Positions 56,654 to 64,000 of a stretch of 64,000 nucleotides of DNA are shown here, one piece after another. The translations under genes and the position numbers were made by a program. The DNA comes from Anaerolineae bacterium (GTDB lineage Bacteria > Chloroflexota > Anaerolineae > 4572-78 > J111). Below the pieces are notes generated by a model. The model saw only the letters and a list, made by a program, of their open reading frames with translations, did no database searches and was not told the origin of the DNA. The stretch spans positions 378,029 to 442,028 of the forward strand of contig JAJVIM010000012.1 of the NCBI GenBank assembly GCA_022071955.1, given 5' to 3'. Within the stretch, counting starts at the first letter, position 1. Every line of letters begins with the position of its first letter.

Positions 56654-57865
56654 CTATTGTGGCCGGTGCTCGGCGGGGTCCAGTTGCAGCTCGCCCCGCA
56701 AAAAGCGGCGCGCGGTTTCGGCCAGAATGGCGGCCCCCAGCGGCATCACCGTTTCATCGATGTCAAAAATGTTGGTATGATGCGCCCGTTCAACGCCATC
56801 GGCCAGAGCCGCGCCGAGCAAAAACATCGCGCCGGGCGCTTGCTGGCACATGTAGCTGAAATCTTCGGCGCCCATGCCCATCGGCTGGGTAACCAGCGCG
56901 TTGCCGCCCACCAGATCGCCGGTTATTTTTGACAGCCAGCCGGCCACGGTGGGGCTGTTCCAGCCGGCGGGATAGCCGCGCTGCACCTTTAAGCGGTAGT
57001 CGCCGCCCAGCGACCGGGCCACAGACAGCGCCCGTTCAACTTCGGTGATAAGCTGTTCACGCACGGCCGGGTCAAAGCTGCGCAGCGTGCCGTGCAAATA
57101 GACCTCGGGCGGGATAACGTTGCTGGTGGTGCCGGCGTGAACCTGCCCCAAACTGACCACCGCCGGCTGCAGCGGGTTGACCCGGCGAGACACAATCCCG
57201 TGCAGCGCCGACAGCACCGGCCCCAGCATCCAGATGGGGTCGCCGGCCTCGTGCGGGTAAGCGCCGTGCCCGCCGCGAGCAGTGAGCCACGCCTCAAAAG
57301 TGTCAACCGTGGCCGAAAACCAGCCCGAAGCCACCGCCACCTCGCCGGCGCGATGGGTAGACATCACGTGCAGAGCAATGACGGCATCGACATTTTCCAG
57401 CGCGCCGTCGGCGATCATGCGCGGCGCACCGCTCAATCCCTCCGCATCGGAGTCTTCTTCGGCAGGCTGAAACAGAAAACGAACCCGGCCGGGCAGCTTT
57501 TCGCGGGCAAAGGCCTCTTTGAGCAGGTGGGCCACGCCCAGCAATATTGCCATGTGGGCGTCGTGGCCGCAGGCGTGCATCACCCCCGGATTTTCCGAGG
57601 CAAAGGGCAACCCGGTTGCTTCGGTGATGGGCAGTGCGTCCATATCGGCGCGGATGGCGATGGTTGGCCCGTCGCCGTGGCCCATTTCGCCCACCACCCC
57701 GGTTTTGCCAACTCCGGTTGTAATGCGAATGCCGCCGATTTCTTGCAGGGTTTCGGCCACAACCCGCGCGGTGCGGGTTTCCTTAAAGTTCAGTTCCGGG
57801 TGGCGGTGGAAATCTCGCCGCAGTTTGATCAGTTCTGGCAGTAGTTGTTTGGCCTGGTCAAGCAT
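56654..57865 (-). CDS. M20 family amidohydrolase (hippurate/IAA-amino acid hydrolase-like)
   Basis: 403 residues, ATG at 57865. Metal-site motifs: RADMDALPI, HACGHDAHMAILLG, FQPAEED, and C-terminal GAEDFSYM with the final His in AHHTNIFDIDE. The inserted dimerisation domain contains ARGGHGAYPHEAGDP and AGTTSNVIPPEV. Length and order are normal. Cleaves N-acyl amino acids by family. The gene lies directly upstream of the TauE/SafE gene. Confidence 0.9.
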   Translation of the reverse strand: MLDQAKQLLPELIKLRRDFHRHPELNFKETRTARVVAETLQEIGGIRITTGVGKTGVVGEMGHGDGPTIAIRADMDALPITEATGLPFASENPGVMHACGHDAHMAILLGVAHLLKEAFAREKLPGRVRFLFQPAEEDSDAEGLSGAPRMIADGALENVDAVIALHVMSTHRAGEVAVASGWFSATVDTFEAWLTARGGHGAYPHEAGDPIWMLGPVLSALHGIVSRRVNPLQPAVVSLGQVHAGTTSNVIPPEVYLHGTLRSFDPAVREQLITEVERALSVARSLGGDYRLKVQRGYPAGWNSPTVAGWLSKITGDLVGGNALVTQPMGMGAEDFSYMCQQAPGAMFLLGAALADGVERAHHTNIFDIDETVMPLGAAILAETARRFLRGELQLDPAEHRPQ

Positions 57866-58200
57866 ATGTTTAATCTCCTCTGAAATAGGATTCAGGATTC
57901 AGGATTCAGGAATTATACTCAAATCAGAATGAGAAATGCACTTTTTTCCCCTCCCCCCAACCCACCTGTGCCCCGCAGGGGTACTCCCCAAAAATTTGGG
58001 GAGGGGGAGCGATTAAACGGGTGTGGTTTGGGCGGCATAGCCGCCCAAACCACACCCAAAAAGTCTTTTCTCCCACCTGTACCCCGCAGGGGTACTTCTC
58101 CCTGAGGGAGAAGGGGGCTGGGGGGATGAGGGCAAAAATGCAGCTTTCAAATTGATTTCAGTTTAGGAGCTTCCCGTCCCGGCTTTAAAAAATTGTGACA
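57866..58200. repeat. Composite intergenic repeat: heptamer repeat, two G-rich palindromes, perfect 18-bp hairpin
   Basis: Near 57888-57911 GGATTCA is repeated three times. From about 57948 a C-rich arm with CCCCGCAGGGG and TCCCC-AAAAATTT-GGGGA follows. At 58019-58057 a perfect 18-bp hairpin with loop ATA (GGGTGTGGTTTGGGCGGC and its complement). From about 58075 a second arm with CCCCGCAGGGG and TCTCCCTGAGGGAGA follows. No gene was seen here. Confidence 0.8.
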
Positions 58201-58234
58201 GGAGTCCAAAACTGTAGTTTTGGACTCCATTTTT
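58201..58234. terminator. Strong hairpin terminator
   Basis: GGAGTCCAAAAC-TGTA-GTTTTGGACTCC, a perfect 12-bp stem, with ATTTTT on the plus side and TGTCACAATTTTTT on the minus side. It most likely ends the minus-strand HTH gene at 58334. Confidence 0.75.
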
Positions 58235-58333
58235 CATCCTCATTGATAGCGAGTCCGCGAGATGGAGGGTGCTTCGCCGAGTCGCAGAGTCGTAGTTTCG
58301 TTTATTCGCAATTGGATAATTAACTGGGGGATT

Positions 58334-59269
58334 TTACAGCCGAATTTCGGCTTTGACCATATTGAGCCGGTTTTCTGAATTGATGGGGATAATTTTGGGC
58401 TGCACCCGAATTTGATCTTCTACCCGGTATTCGGCTTTGGCGATGTTGAAGCGGCCATCGGGCGTGAAGCTGGTGAGCGCCCACAGCACCAGCACCGGGT
58501 TGTCAAACCAGTTGAACGAATGGTTGAACAACAACGGGTGCGGCGCGCCGGTTTCATCAAACAGGGTCAAATATTCTACCCGGTTGTAAAAATCGGGGAT
58601 CATGCGCAACGGTTCGGATGGCGCGATGATTTCAATGGGCGGCGGCAGCATCTTTTGTTTTTCGGCTTTGATCAAATTGAGCCGCCGGTCGGCGTTGACA
58701 TGAACCAGTGTAACCGGCGATCCGCCGGAATCGCCGGCGGGTTGCTCCGGCGAAACCACCGTTAGCATACCGGCCATTGGCCAGCGACTCTGCCCAATTA
58801 AAGCCAGGCCAATCATCGCGCACAGCGCCATCGCCGACAGGGTGGCATAAATTGACCGTGACAACGGGCCGGGGTTGACCAATGGCCGGCCGTTAAGCCC
58901 CGGCCAATGCCGGCCCGGCGCACGGAGCGGACGGCCCAGCAGCAAATTCAGGTCGGCGGCGTCTTCGTTGAGCGTGGCGGCCAACTGTTTGAGCCAGCGC
59001 GGTTTAATGTCGTCCGCCGGGATCAGCCCCTGCTCCAGCGCCTGCACGGTGGCGGCGGGCAGATTGGCCCGCTCCGCGACCTGGGCCACAGTAAACGCGG
59101 CGTTGCGGCGGGCGGCGCGCAGATAGCGGCCCAGCCGCAGCGAGGCCGACTCAACCGCCGCTAATTCGCCGCGGGCGCGCGCCGCGTAAAGCTGCTCGTG
59201 CCGGCGAGCCACATGCTGGCCAAATTCTGCAAAATATTTGTCACGTTGTTGTTCTTCGTTGGCCGGCAT
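58334..59269 (-). CDS. Membrane protein with HTH domain and three C-terminal RLNxxKAE repeats
   Basis: 311 residues, ATG at 59269, two bases after the sigma factor stop. Residues about 40-110 are an XRE/HTH_25 fold (LGRYLRAARRNAAFTVAQVAERANLPAATVQ). One membrane helix near 155-172 (YATLSAMALCAMIGLALIG). The outer part carries three copies of a short motif: ADRRLNLIKAEKQ, DGRFNIAKAEYR, ENRLNMVKAEIRL, the last being the C-terminus. I do not recognise the family. By gene order it may be an anti-sigma or co-regulator of the sigma factor (inference). Confidence 0.7.
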   Translation of the reverse strand: MPANEEQQRDKYFAEFGQHVARRHEQLYAARARGELAAVESASLRLGRYLRAARRNAAFTVAQVAERANLPAATVQALEQGLIPADDIKPRWLKQLAATLNEDAADLNLLLGRPLRAPGRHWPGLNGRPLVNPGPLSRSIYATLSAMALCAMIGLALIGQSRWPMAGMLTVVSPEQPAGDSGGSPVTLVHVNADRRLNLIKAEKQKMLPPPIEIIAPSEPLRMIPDFYNRVEYLTLFDETGAPHPLLFNHSFNWFDNPVLVLWALTSFTPDGRFNIAKAEYRVEDQIRVQPKIIPINSENRLNMVKAEIRL

Positions 59270-59271
59270 AA

Positions 59272-59973
59272 TCAGGCTGTTCCTTCAAACAGGCGGTTCA
59301 GTTCGGGAAAGGCGCGCAGTTTGTCGCGGGCGCGTTTGTGGTAAACCCGAATGGTGTTTTTGTTCATGCCCAGCCGTTCGGCCACTTCGGTGGAGCTGGC
59401 CAATTCTTCAAAATAGATGAGCATGATTATTTTGCGTTCAACCTCAGACAGGCGGGCAATGAGCTTGTGCAATAAATCATCGGCCTCTTTGCGCACGCCG
59501 GGGCTGATTTGCCCGGCGGCCTCGTCGATGAGGTTGAGCTGGCTGGCAATAAAATAGACCGCCTCGTCTTTTTGGTCGCTGAGGGTATCCAGCGAGACGG
59601 GCGGCGGGGTGTTGAAAAATTCTCTGATTTTTCGGTGGGCAATGCTAAACAGCCAGGTTTTGATGGGCGTGCCGGTGTAAACAAAGCGGTAAATTTTTTC
59701 AACCGCCACCAGCCACACCGCCGCCGAAATTTCATCGGCGTCTGTGGCCGAAGATACGCGGCTGCGCACGTAACGCCACACATCTTTGTGATGCCTGATG
59801 TACAACGTTTCCAGAGCGCTGCGACTTTCGGCGGGGGAGCCTTCCTGAATGAGATCGAGCAGGGTTGCGTCGTCGGCGTCTTTGGTTTGGGCCGGCAGCG
59901 GCCAAACCAGGGGCCACGGGCCATTCAGATTAAACACAGAATTAGCGGGATGTTCGCTGTCGAGCGCCTGCAT
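59272..59973 (-). CDS. ECF-like sigma-70 family factor
   Basis: 233 residues, ATG at 59973. Region 2 near 55-125: YIRHHKDVWRYVRSRV, ADEISAAVWLVAVEKIYRF, IKTWLFSIAHRKIREFF. Region 4 near 170-225: LSEVERKIIMLIYFEELASSTEVAERLGMNKNTIRVYHKRARDKLR. No region 1.1 or 3. An N-terminal extension of about 35 residues is unusual. It is translationally close to the membrane HTH gene, a sigma/anti-sigma type order. Confidence 0.85.
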   Translation of the reverse strand: MQALDSEHPANSVFNLNGPWPLVWPLPAQTKDADDATLLDLIQEGSPAESRSALETLYIRHHKDVWRYVRSRVSSATDADEISAAVWLVAVEKIYRFVYTGTPIKTWLFSIAHRKIREFFNTPPPVSLDTLSDQKDEAVYFIASQLNLIDEAAGQISPGVRKEADDLLHKLIARLSEVERKIIMLIYFEELASSTEVAERLGMNKNTIRVYHKRARDKLRAFPELNRLFEGTA

Positions 59974-60104
59974 CGGCTTGCCTTTGGCTGTTAGCTACAG
60001 AGGAACAACGTACCGGGTAGTGTAACCAATTAGCCCAACCGCGGCAAATTTTAAAAAAGTGTGAGGGCCAGCCAGATTTTGAACATACCGACAGCTAAAA
60101 TTCT

Positions 60105-60163
60105 CACCGCAAAGGACGCTGAGAACGCGAAGTTTTCATTGTTTCTCAGCGTCCTCTGCGGTG
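60105..60163. repeat. Large inverted repeat
   Basis: Arms 60105-60125 and 60143-60163 (CACCGCA...GCTGAGAA and its complement) pair over 21 bases with one mismatch and a 17-base loop. It resembles the CGCAGAGGACGC-type intergenic repeats found in many genomes. It lies downstream of trxB and could also serve as its end signal, but it lacks a T-run. Confidence 0.75.
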
Positions 60164-60181
60164 TTCAAAATCATTGGGTGA

Positions 60182-61141
60182 TTAGTTGTGGAGCGCCTCA
60201 AGGTAATGTTCGGCGTCGAGCGCGGCGGCGCAACCGCTGCCCGCGGCGGTAACGGCTTGCTGGTAGTGATGATCCTGCACGTCGCCGCAGGCAAAAACAC
60301 CGGGAATGCTGGTGGCGGTGACGTTGGTTTTATCGGTAGAGGTGAGAATGTAACCCTGGTCATCGGTTTTGAGCTGGCCGTTAAACAGTTTGGTGTTGGG
60401 GGTGTGGCCAATGGCCAGAAACAGGCCATCGATATCCAGTTTGGAGGTGTCGCCGGTTTGGGTATCTTTGAGCAGCAGGCCGGTTACTTTTTCGTCGCCC
60501 AGCACATCGAGCGCCACTTTGTTGACCATCAGCTCGATTTTGGGGTTGGCTTTGGCCCGCTCCAGCATAATGGCCGAAGCGCGGAAGCCTTCGCGGCGGT
60601 GGATGATGTAGACTTTTTGAGCAAACTTGGTCAGGAATGTGGCTTCTTCCATCGCGCTGTCACCGCCGCCAATTACGGCGACGGTTTTGCCGCCAAAGAA
60701 AAAGCCGTCGCAGGTGGCGCAGACGCTCACGCCGCGGCCAATCAGCCGCTGCTCGTTTTCCAGCCCCAGGTAATTGGCCGACGCGCCGGTGGAGATGATC
60801 ACCGTGTGGGCCAGATAAAGTTCGTCATCTACCCACACTTTTTTCACATCGCCGCTCAAATCCGTTTGGGTCACATCTTTGGTGATAAACTCTGCGCCAA
60901 AGCGTTCGGCCTGCGCGCGGAACTCCATCATCAAATCCGGGCCCATAATGCCGTCTTTAAAGCCGGGGAAATTTTCTACTTCGGTGGTGGTCATTAACTG
61001 GCCGCCGGCGGCGTAACCTTCAATGACCAGCGGCTTCAGGTTGCCGCGTGCGGTGTAAATAGCGGCGGTTAAACCGGCCGGGCCGGAACCAATAATAATG
61101 GTGTCTCGGATTTCTTTACCGTTTGGGGTTGAATGACTCAT
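60182..61141 (-). CDS. trxB: Thioredoxin reductase
   Basis: 319 residues from ATG 61141 with GAGGAAAG upstream; the frame continues 15 codons further without support. FAD site IIGSGPAGLTAAIYTAR; redox CATCD near 145; NADPH site VIGGGDSAMEEA; second FAD motif FLAIGHTPNT and GVFACGDVQD. Ordinary length for TrxB. Reduces thioredoxin with NADPH, and thereby may supply CcdA and the outer thiol proteins. Confidence 0.95.
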   Translation of the reverse strand: MSHSTPNGKEIRDTIIIGSGPAGLTAAIYTARGNLKPLVIEGYAAGGQLMTTTEVENFPGFKDGIMGPDLMMEFRAQAERFGAEFITKDVTQTDLSGDVKKVWVDDELYLAHTVIISTGASANYLGLENEQRLIGRGVSVCATCDGFFFGGKTVAVIGGGDSAMEEATFLTKFAQKVYIIHRREGFRASAIMLERAKANPKIELMVNKVALDVLGDEKVTGLLLKDTQTGDTSKLDIDGLFLAIGHTPNTKLFNGQLKTDDQGYILTSTDKTNVTATSIPGVFACGDVQDHHYQQAVTAAGSGCAAALDAEHYLEALHN

Positions 61142-61221
61142 TTTTAAACTTTCCTCGATTTGGGTGGTGTATTTTTTCACTTTCACGCTTTTAGACGCAA
61201 AAACCCGGCCAAACCTTACCT

Positions 61222-62814
61222 CTACAATTTTACTATGCGCACTTCTTCCATCAACTCGATGTTGCGAATGGCGGTGAGCACCTCCGGCATCACATCGCCA
61301 TCCACGCTGATAAACGAGATAGCCAGCCCGCCCGGCTCGTTGCGGCCGGTGCGCCAGGTGGCAATATTAATGTGATATGCGCCCAAAATGGTGCCCACCT
61401 GCCCAATAAAACCGGGGCGATCGTGGCTGTAGGTGACCAGAATAATGCCCTCCGGCCGCACATCAACGCGCCAGCCATCAATTTGCACCAGCCGCGGCTC
61501 GCGGTCGTTAAACAGGGTGGCCGAAACCGTGCGCTGGCCGCCGCCTTTCCACTCCACCCGGCAGGTGATCAGGTTGGCGTAATCCAGCGAATTCAGCCCG
61601 CTGGTTTGCGATACGGTAATGCCGCTGCGCTGGGCCAGATGCGGCGCATTAATATAATTGACGTTGCGGTCCATCACCGGCGACAGAATCCCTTTGAGAA
61701 TGCCCACCGTAATCGGTTTGATGTGGTCGGCAATGTCATCGCCTTTGATTTCAACCTCAACCCGGGTGATTTTTTTATCAGAAAGCTGGGCTTGCAGGCT
61801 GCCCACTTTTTCGGCCAGCAGCAGGTAGGGCTGCATGGTGCGCAGCAAATTGGCATCGGTAAAGGGCATGTTAATGGCGTTGCGGTAATCCACATCGTGC
61901 AGCGCATCGAGCAGTTGCAGCACAATTTGGGTGCCCACGTCGCTTTGGGCTTCAACGGTGCTGGCCGCCAGGTGGGGCGTAACAATCACATTGTCCAGCT
62001 CCAGCAGCGGGCTGTCGGGCGAGAGCGGTTCGGTGGTAAACACATCGAGCGCCGCGGCGGCAATTTTGCCGGATTTCAGCCCGTCGATGAGCGCGGCTTC
62101 GTCAACCAGCGGGCCGCGGGCGGTGTTGACCAATCGCACGCCGTCTTTCATTTTGGCGATGGCCTCCGCGTTGATGATGTGTTTGGTACCGTCGGTGAGC
62201 GCGGCGTGCAGGGCGATAAAATCAGCCTGGGCCAGCAGTTCATCGAGCGTTACCGGCGTCACCTTTAAATCGCGGGCAATTTCGTCGCTCAGGTAGGGAT
62301 CAAAAGTGATGACTTTCATATCAAAGCCCTGGCAATGTTTGGCCACCCGCGCCCCAATCCGGCCCATGCCAATAATGCCGATGGTTTTGCGGTAGAGCTG
62401 AATCCCCATAAAACTTTTGCGGTCCCACTCGCCCTGTTTGAGGCGGGTGTACGCCTGCGGCACGTGGCGGCACAGCGCCAGCAGCAGCGAAATGGTGTGC
62501 TCGGCGGTGGCAACGGTGTTTGCGCCGGGCGTGTTGGTCACAATGATGCCGCGCATGCTGGCCGCGGTCACATCGATGTTGTCAACGCCGACGCCGGCCC
62601 GGCCCACCACTTTGAGCTGGTCGGCGGCGGCCAGCACCTTTTCGGTAACTTTAACGCTGCTGCGCACAATCAGCCCGTGGTAGCCGGGAATTTTTTCGGC
62701 CAGGGTATCGGGTGTTAGCCCTTTGACAATGTCGTAAGACACGTCTTTGGCGGCGTCAAGGTAGGCCAGCCCCTGCGCCGACACATCATCGGTAATTAAT
62801 ACTTTGAAAGTCAT
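61222..62814 (-). CDS. serA: D-3-phosphoglycerate dehydrogenase
   Basis: 530 residues, ATG at 62814. Type with four parts: substrate and NAD domains (VVGRAGVGVDNID; IGIIGMGRIGARVAKH; catalytic ARGPLVDEAAL and TPHLAASTVEAQ), an intervening ASB domain at about 320-450, and a C-terminal ACT domain (GIILVTYSHDRPGFIGQVGTIL...NIATWRTGRNEPGGLA). First step of serine synthesis, with serine feedback likely through the ACT domain. SerB lies upstream in the same direction. Confidence 0.95.
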   Translation of the reverse strand: MTFKVLITDDVSAQGLAYLDAAKDVSYDIVKGLTPDTLAEKIPGYHGLIVRSSVKVTEKVLAAADQLKVVGRAGVGVDNIDVTAASMRGIIVTNTPGANTVATAEHTISLLLALCRHVPQAYTRLKQGEWDRKSFMGIQLYRKTIGIIGMGRIGARVAKHCQGFDMKVITFDPYLSDEIARDLKVTPVTLDELLAQADFIALHAALTDGTKHIINAEAIAKMKDGVRLVNTARGPLVDEAALIDGLKSGKIAAAALDVFTTEPLSPDSPLLELDNVIVTPHLAASTVEAQSDVGTQIVLQLLDALHDVDYRNAINMPFTDANLLRTMQPYLLLAEKVGSLQAQLSDKKITRVEVEIKGDDIADHIKPITVGILKGILSPVMDRNVNYINAPHLAQRSGITVSQTSGLNSLDYANLITCRVEWKGGGQRTVSATLFNDREPRLVQIDGWRVDVRPEGIILVTYSHDRPGFIGQVGTILGAYHINIATWRTGRNEPGGLAISFISVDGDVMPEVLTAIRNIELMEEVRIVKL

Positions 62815-62849
62815 CTAACTCTCCCTCCTGAAAAGTGGTAGGTTTTTTG

Positions 62850-62998
62850 CCCCATCCCCCCTGTCCCCCCTTCCCTTTGGGAAGGGGGAAATTTAAGGAA
62901 ACGGTGTCAATTTCGGGCGCTTCGCACCCGAAATTGACACCGAAATTCTCTTTTCCCCTCCCCCGCCCGCGGGGGAGGGGCAGGGGAGGGGGTAAATC
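62850..62998. repeat. Composite intergenic repeat with perfect hairpin
   Basis: A G/C-rich palindrome CCCCTTCCC-TTT-GGGAAGGGG (near 62867-62888), then a hairpin GGTGTCAATTTCGGG...CCCGAAATTGACACC (about 62904-62942, perfect 15-bp stem), then CCCCTCCCCCG-CCCG-CGGGGGAGGGG. Same architecture as 57948-58130 with a different central stem. Confidence 0.8.
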
Positions 62999-63056
62999 TC
63001 GCCAAAATTTTTGCCCACGGTTTAGTACGGAACCGTGCCGCAAGAACTGCTCTGTT

Positions 63057-63881
63057 TCAACTGTTAAACACCACCTCGCCGGCCTCGATCAACGCCAGCC
63101 CCCGGTCAAACAATTCCCGGTAGGGCGAGTGTTCCAGCCGGCTGCGCTGGTGCGCCCCCAGCGCCAGCGGCAAAACCGGAGCCAAACTGGGCGAGGTGAT
63201 AAAAATTTCGGCGTGGCGGGCAACCTGCGCCCGGGTGACCACCCCGCCAAAGCCAACCACCACATCAACGGCGGGTTTGGCGGCAATGTCGCTCATACCG
63301 TCGCCAATCAGCATCGAGCGCCCGTCGCGGCCGGCCAGCAACTGGCGGGCTACATCGGCCTTGCCCTGCGATTCAACCAGCGGTGTTTGCTCGGCGTCCA
63401 GATAGAGTTCGTCCGGACGCGGTCCCCATTGGTCCTGCTGGTAATCCCACCACTCGCCGGTGAGCCGGTTAAACATCACATCCACCGCCCGAATGTTGGC
63501 CCGCGGAATGCCCAGCCACTCGCCAAAGGGGCGCACCGCCGGCAGCAGCCCACCGCTGATAATAAACAGCTCTTTGCCCAGCCAGGCCAGCGCATGCACC
63601 ACCGCCGCGGCGTCGGGCGTGAGGGTGTCGCGGTAGCGGCGCTCCAGCTCGCGGATTTCGGCGCGGGTGGGCGATAGCAGCTCAAGCCGGCGGTCGTAAA
63701 TACTTTGCAGGTGAACCTCGCCGTCCATCGCGGCATCGGTCATTTGTTTGACTTCGGCAAATTTACCTTTGCTGCGGGCCAGTTCGTCGATGCCTTCAAT
63801 GGTGCTGAGCGTGCTGTCGCAGTCAAAAATAATAAAATCGAACCCCGGCCATTTGGCTTGCGCCCACCTGTCTTTGAGCAC
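63057..63881 (-). CDS. serB: Phosphoserine phosphatase-like HAD-IB hydrolase
   Basis: I choose GTG at 63881 (274 residues), which follows GAGGGGG by 4 bases. An ATG at 63923 in frame lies inside a terminator-like hairpin and is less likely. HAD motifs: FDCDSTLSTIEGID (nucleophile and acid Asp), ISGG for motif II, Lys in ESQGKADVARQLL, IGDGMSDIAAKPAVD for motifs III/IV. The cap helix contains LARSKGKFAEVKQMTDAAMDGEV. The gene sits upstream of serA, which supports phosphoserine as substrate; the intermediate aminotransferase is not in the window. Confidence 0.85.
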   Translation of the reverse strand: MLKDRWAQAKWPGFDFIIFDCDSTLSTIEGIDELARSKGKFAEVKQMTDAAMDGEVHLQSIYDRRLELLSPTRAEIRELERRYRDTLTPDAAAVVHALAWLGKELFIISGGLLPAVRPFGEWLGIPRANIRAVDVMFNRLTGEWWDYQQDQWGPRPDELYLDAEQTPLVESQGKADVARQLLAGRDGRSMLIGDGMSDIAAKPAVDVVVGFGGVVTRAQVARHAEIFITSPSLAPVLPLALGAHQRSRLEHSPYRELFDRGLALIEAGEVVFNS

Positions 63882-63895
63882 CGCGCCCCCTCTAA

Positions 63896-63930
63896 CAAAA
63901 ATGGCGGACACATTGCTGTGCATCCGCCAT
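63896..63930 (-). terminator. Terminator-like hairpin upstream of serB
   Basis: On the minus strand ATGGCGGA...TCCGCCAT (8-bp perfect stem) is followed by TTTTTG. It probably ends an upstream minus-strand gene outside the window or attenuates serB. Confidence 0.65.
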
Positions 63931-64000
63931 TGGCTACCCAGAAATAAATTTTTGCCAGTTTACCGCAGTTGGGTTGATCGGTCAATCTAGTTGGAAACCG

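Noticed and set aside
63882..63923. ATG 63923 as the serB start
   Set aside because: It lies within a hairpin followed by a T-run; GTG 63881 has a better ribosome site and begins closer to the HAD motif.

Overview
This 64 kb window looks like a chromosomal segment of a moderately GC-rich Chloroflexota bacterium (Anaerolineae/Ardenticatenia-like). That assignment is an inference. It rests on the giant DUF11/SdrD/GEVED surface protein with an IYLPLIFRQQN tail, Thr-Pro-rich linkers in several membrane proteins, a bacterial translin, NrfHA, CcdA and CtaA. No rRNA, tRNA, ribosomal protein, CRISPR array, transposase or phage gene was seen.

Layout. (1) 1-23111, minus strand: a surface operon read right to left. 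It contains a membrane-anchored TlpA-peroxiredoxin protein whose catalytic Cys is encoded by an in-frame TGA (apparent selenocysteine, with a SECIS-like hairpin), then a 6,508-residue repeat protein, then the N-terminal 615 codons of a gingipain-like (C25) protease that runs off the left edge. (2) 23644-26637: a RodZ-like protein, then a minus-strand group of SSB, translin and a Cas4-like nuclease split into two membrane-anchored halves. (3) 26740-29277: a membrane metzincin with a cohesin-like C-terminus. (4) 29562-35635: a tight plus-strand operon of an ABC-2 exporter with four accessory envelope proteins, ending in a TolB propeller fused to a VanY-like M15 peptidase. (5) 35814-37913: NrfH-NrfA ammonia-forming nitrite reductase behind a CRP/FNR-type promoter. 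(6) 37982-43954: REC-PAS-histidine kinase, PpsR, zinc-ribbon membrane protein, SGNH hydrolase, Ca2+/Na+ antiporter and a 46-residue CcmD-like microprotein. (7) 44190-53881: CcdA, a two-domain glycoside hydrolase-like protein, the ACT + DUF711 pair, an FHA protein, an S/T/P-rich surface protein, a CheY-like regulator, heme A synthase and a DUF72 protein. (8) 54050-63881: SDR and AcuI-type reductases, TauE/SafE, M20 amidohydrolase, an ECF-like sigma factor with a membrane HTH partner, TrxB, SerA and SerB.

How the genes fit together. CcdA can pass electrons to extracytoplasmic thioredoxin-fold proteins such as the Sec-containing TlpA-Prx protein, and c-type cytochrome assembly needed by NrfHA depends on that kind of thiol chemistry. 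NrfHA suggests respiratory nitrite ammonification, and CtaA suggests a heme-a oxidase elsewhere. SerA and SerB together give two steps of serine synthesis. Intergenic spaces carry GC-rich palindromic elements, some flanking long perfect hairpins, plus heptamer-like short tandem repeats.

The strongest leads are the putative selenoprotein at 21417-23111, the translin + split membrane Cas4-like nuclease at 24598-26076, and the sigma factor/membrane HTH pair at 58334-59973.
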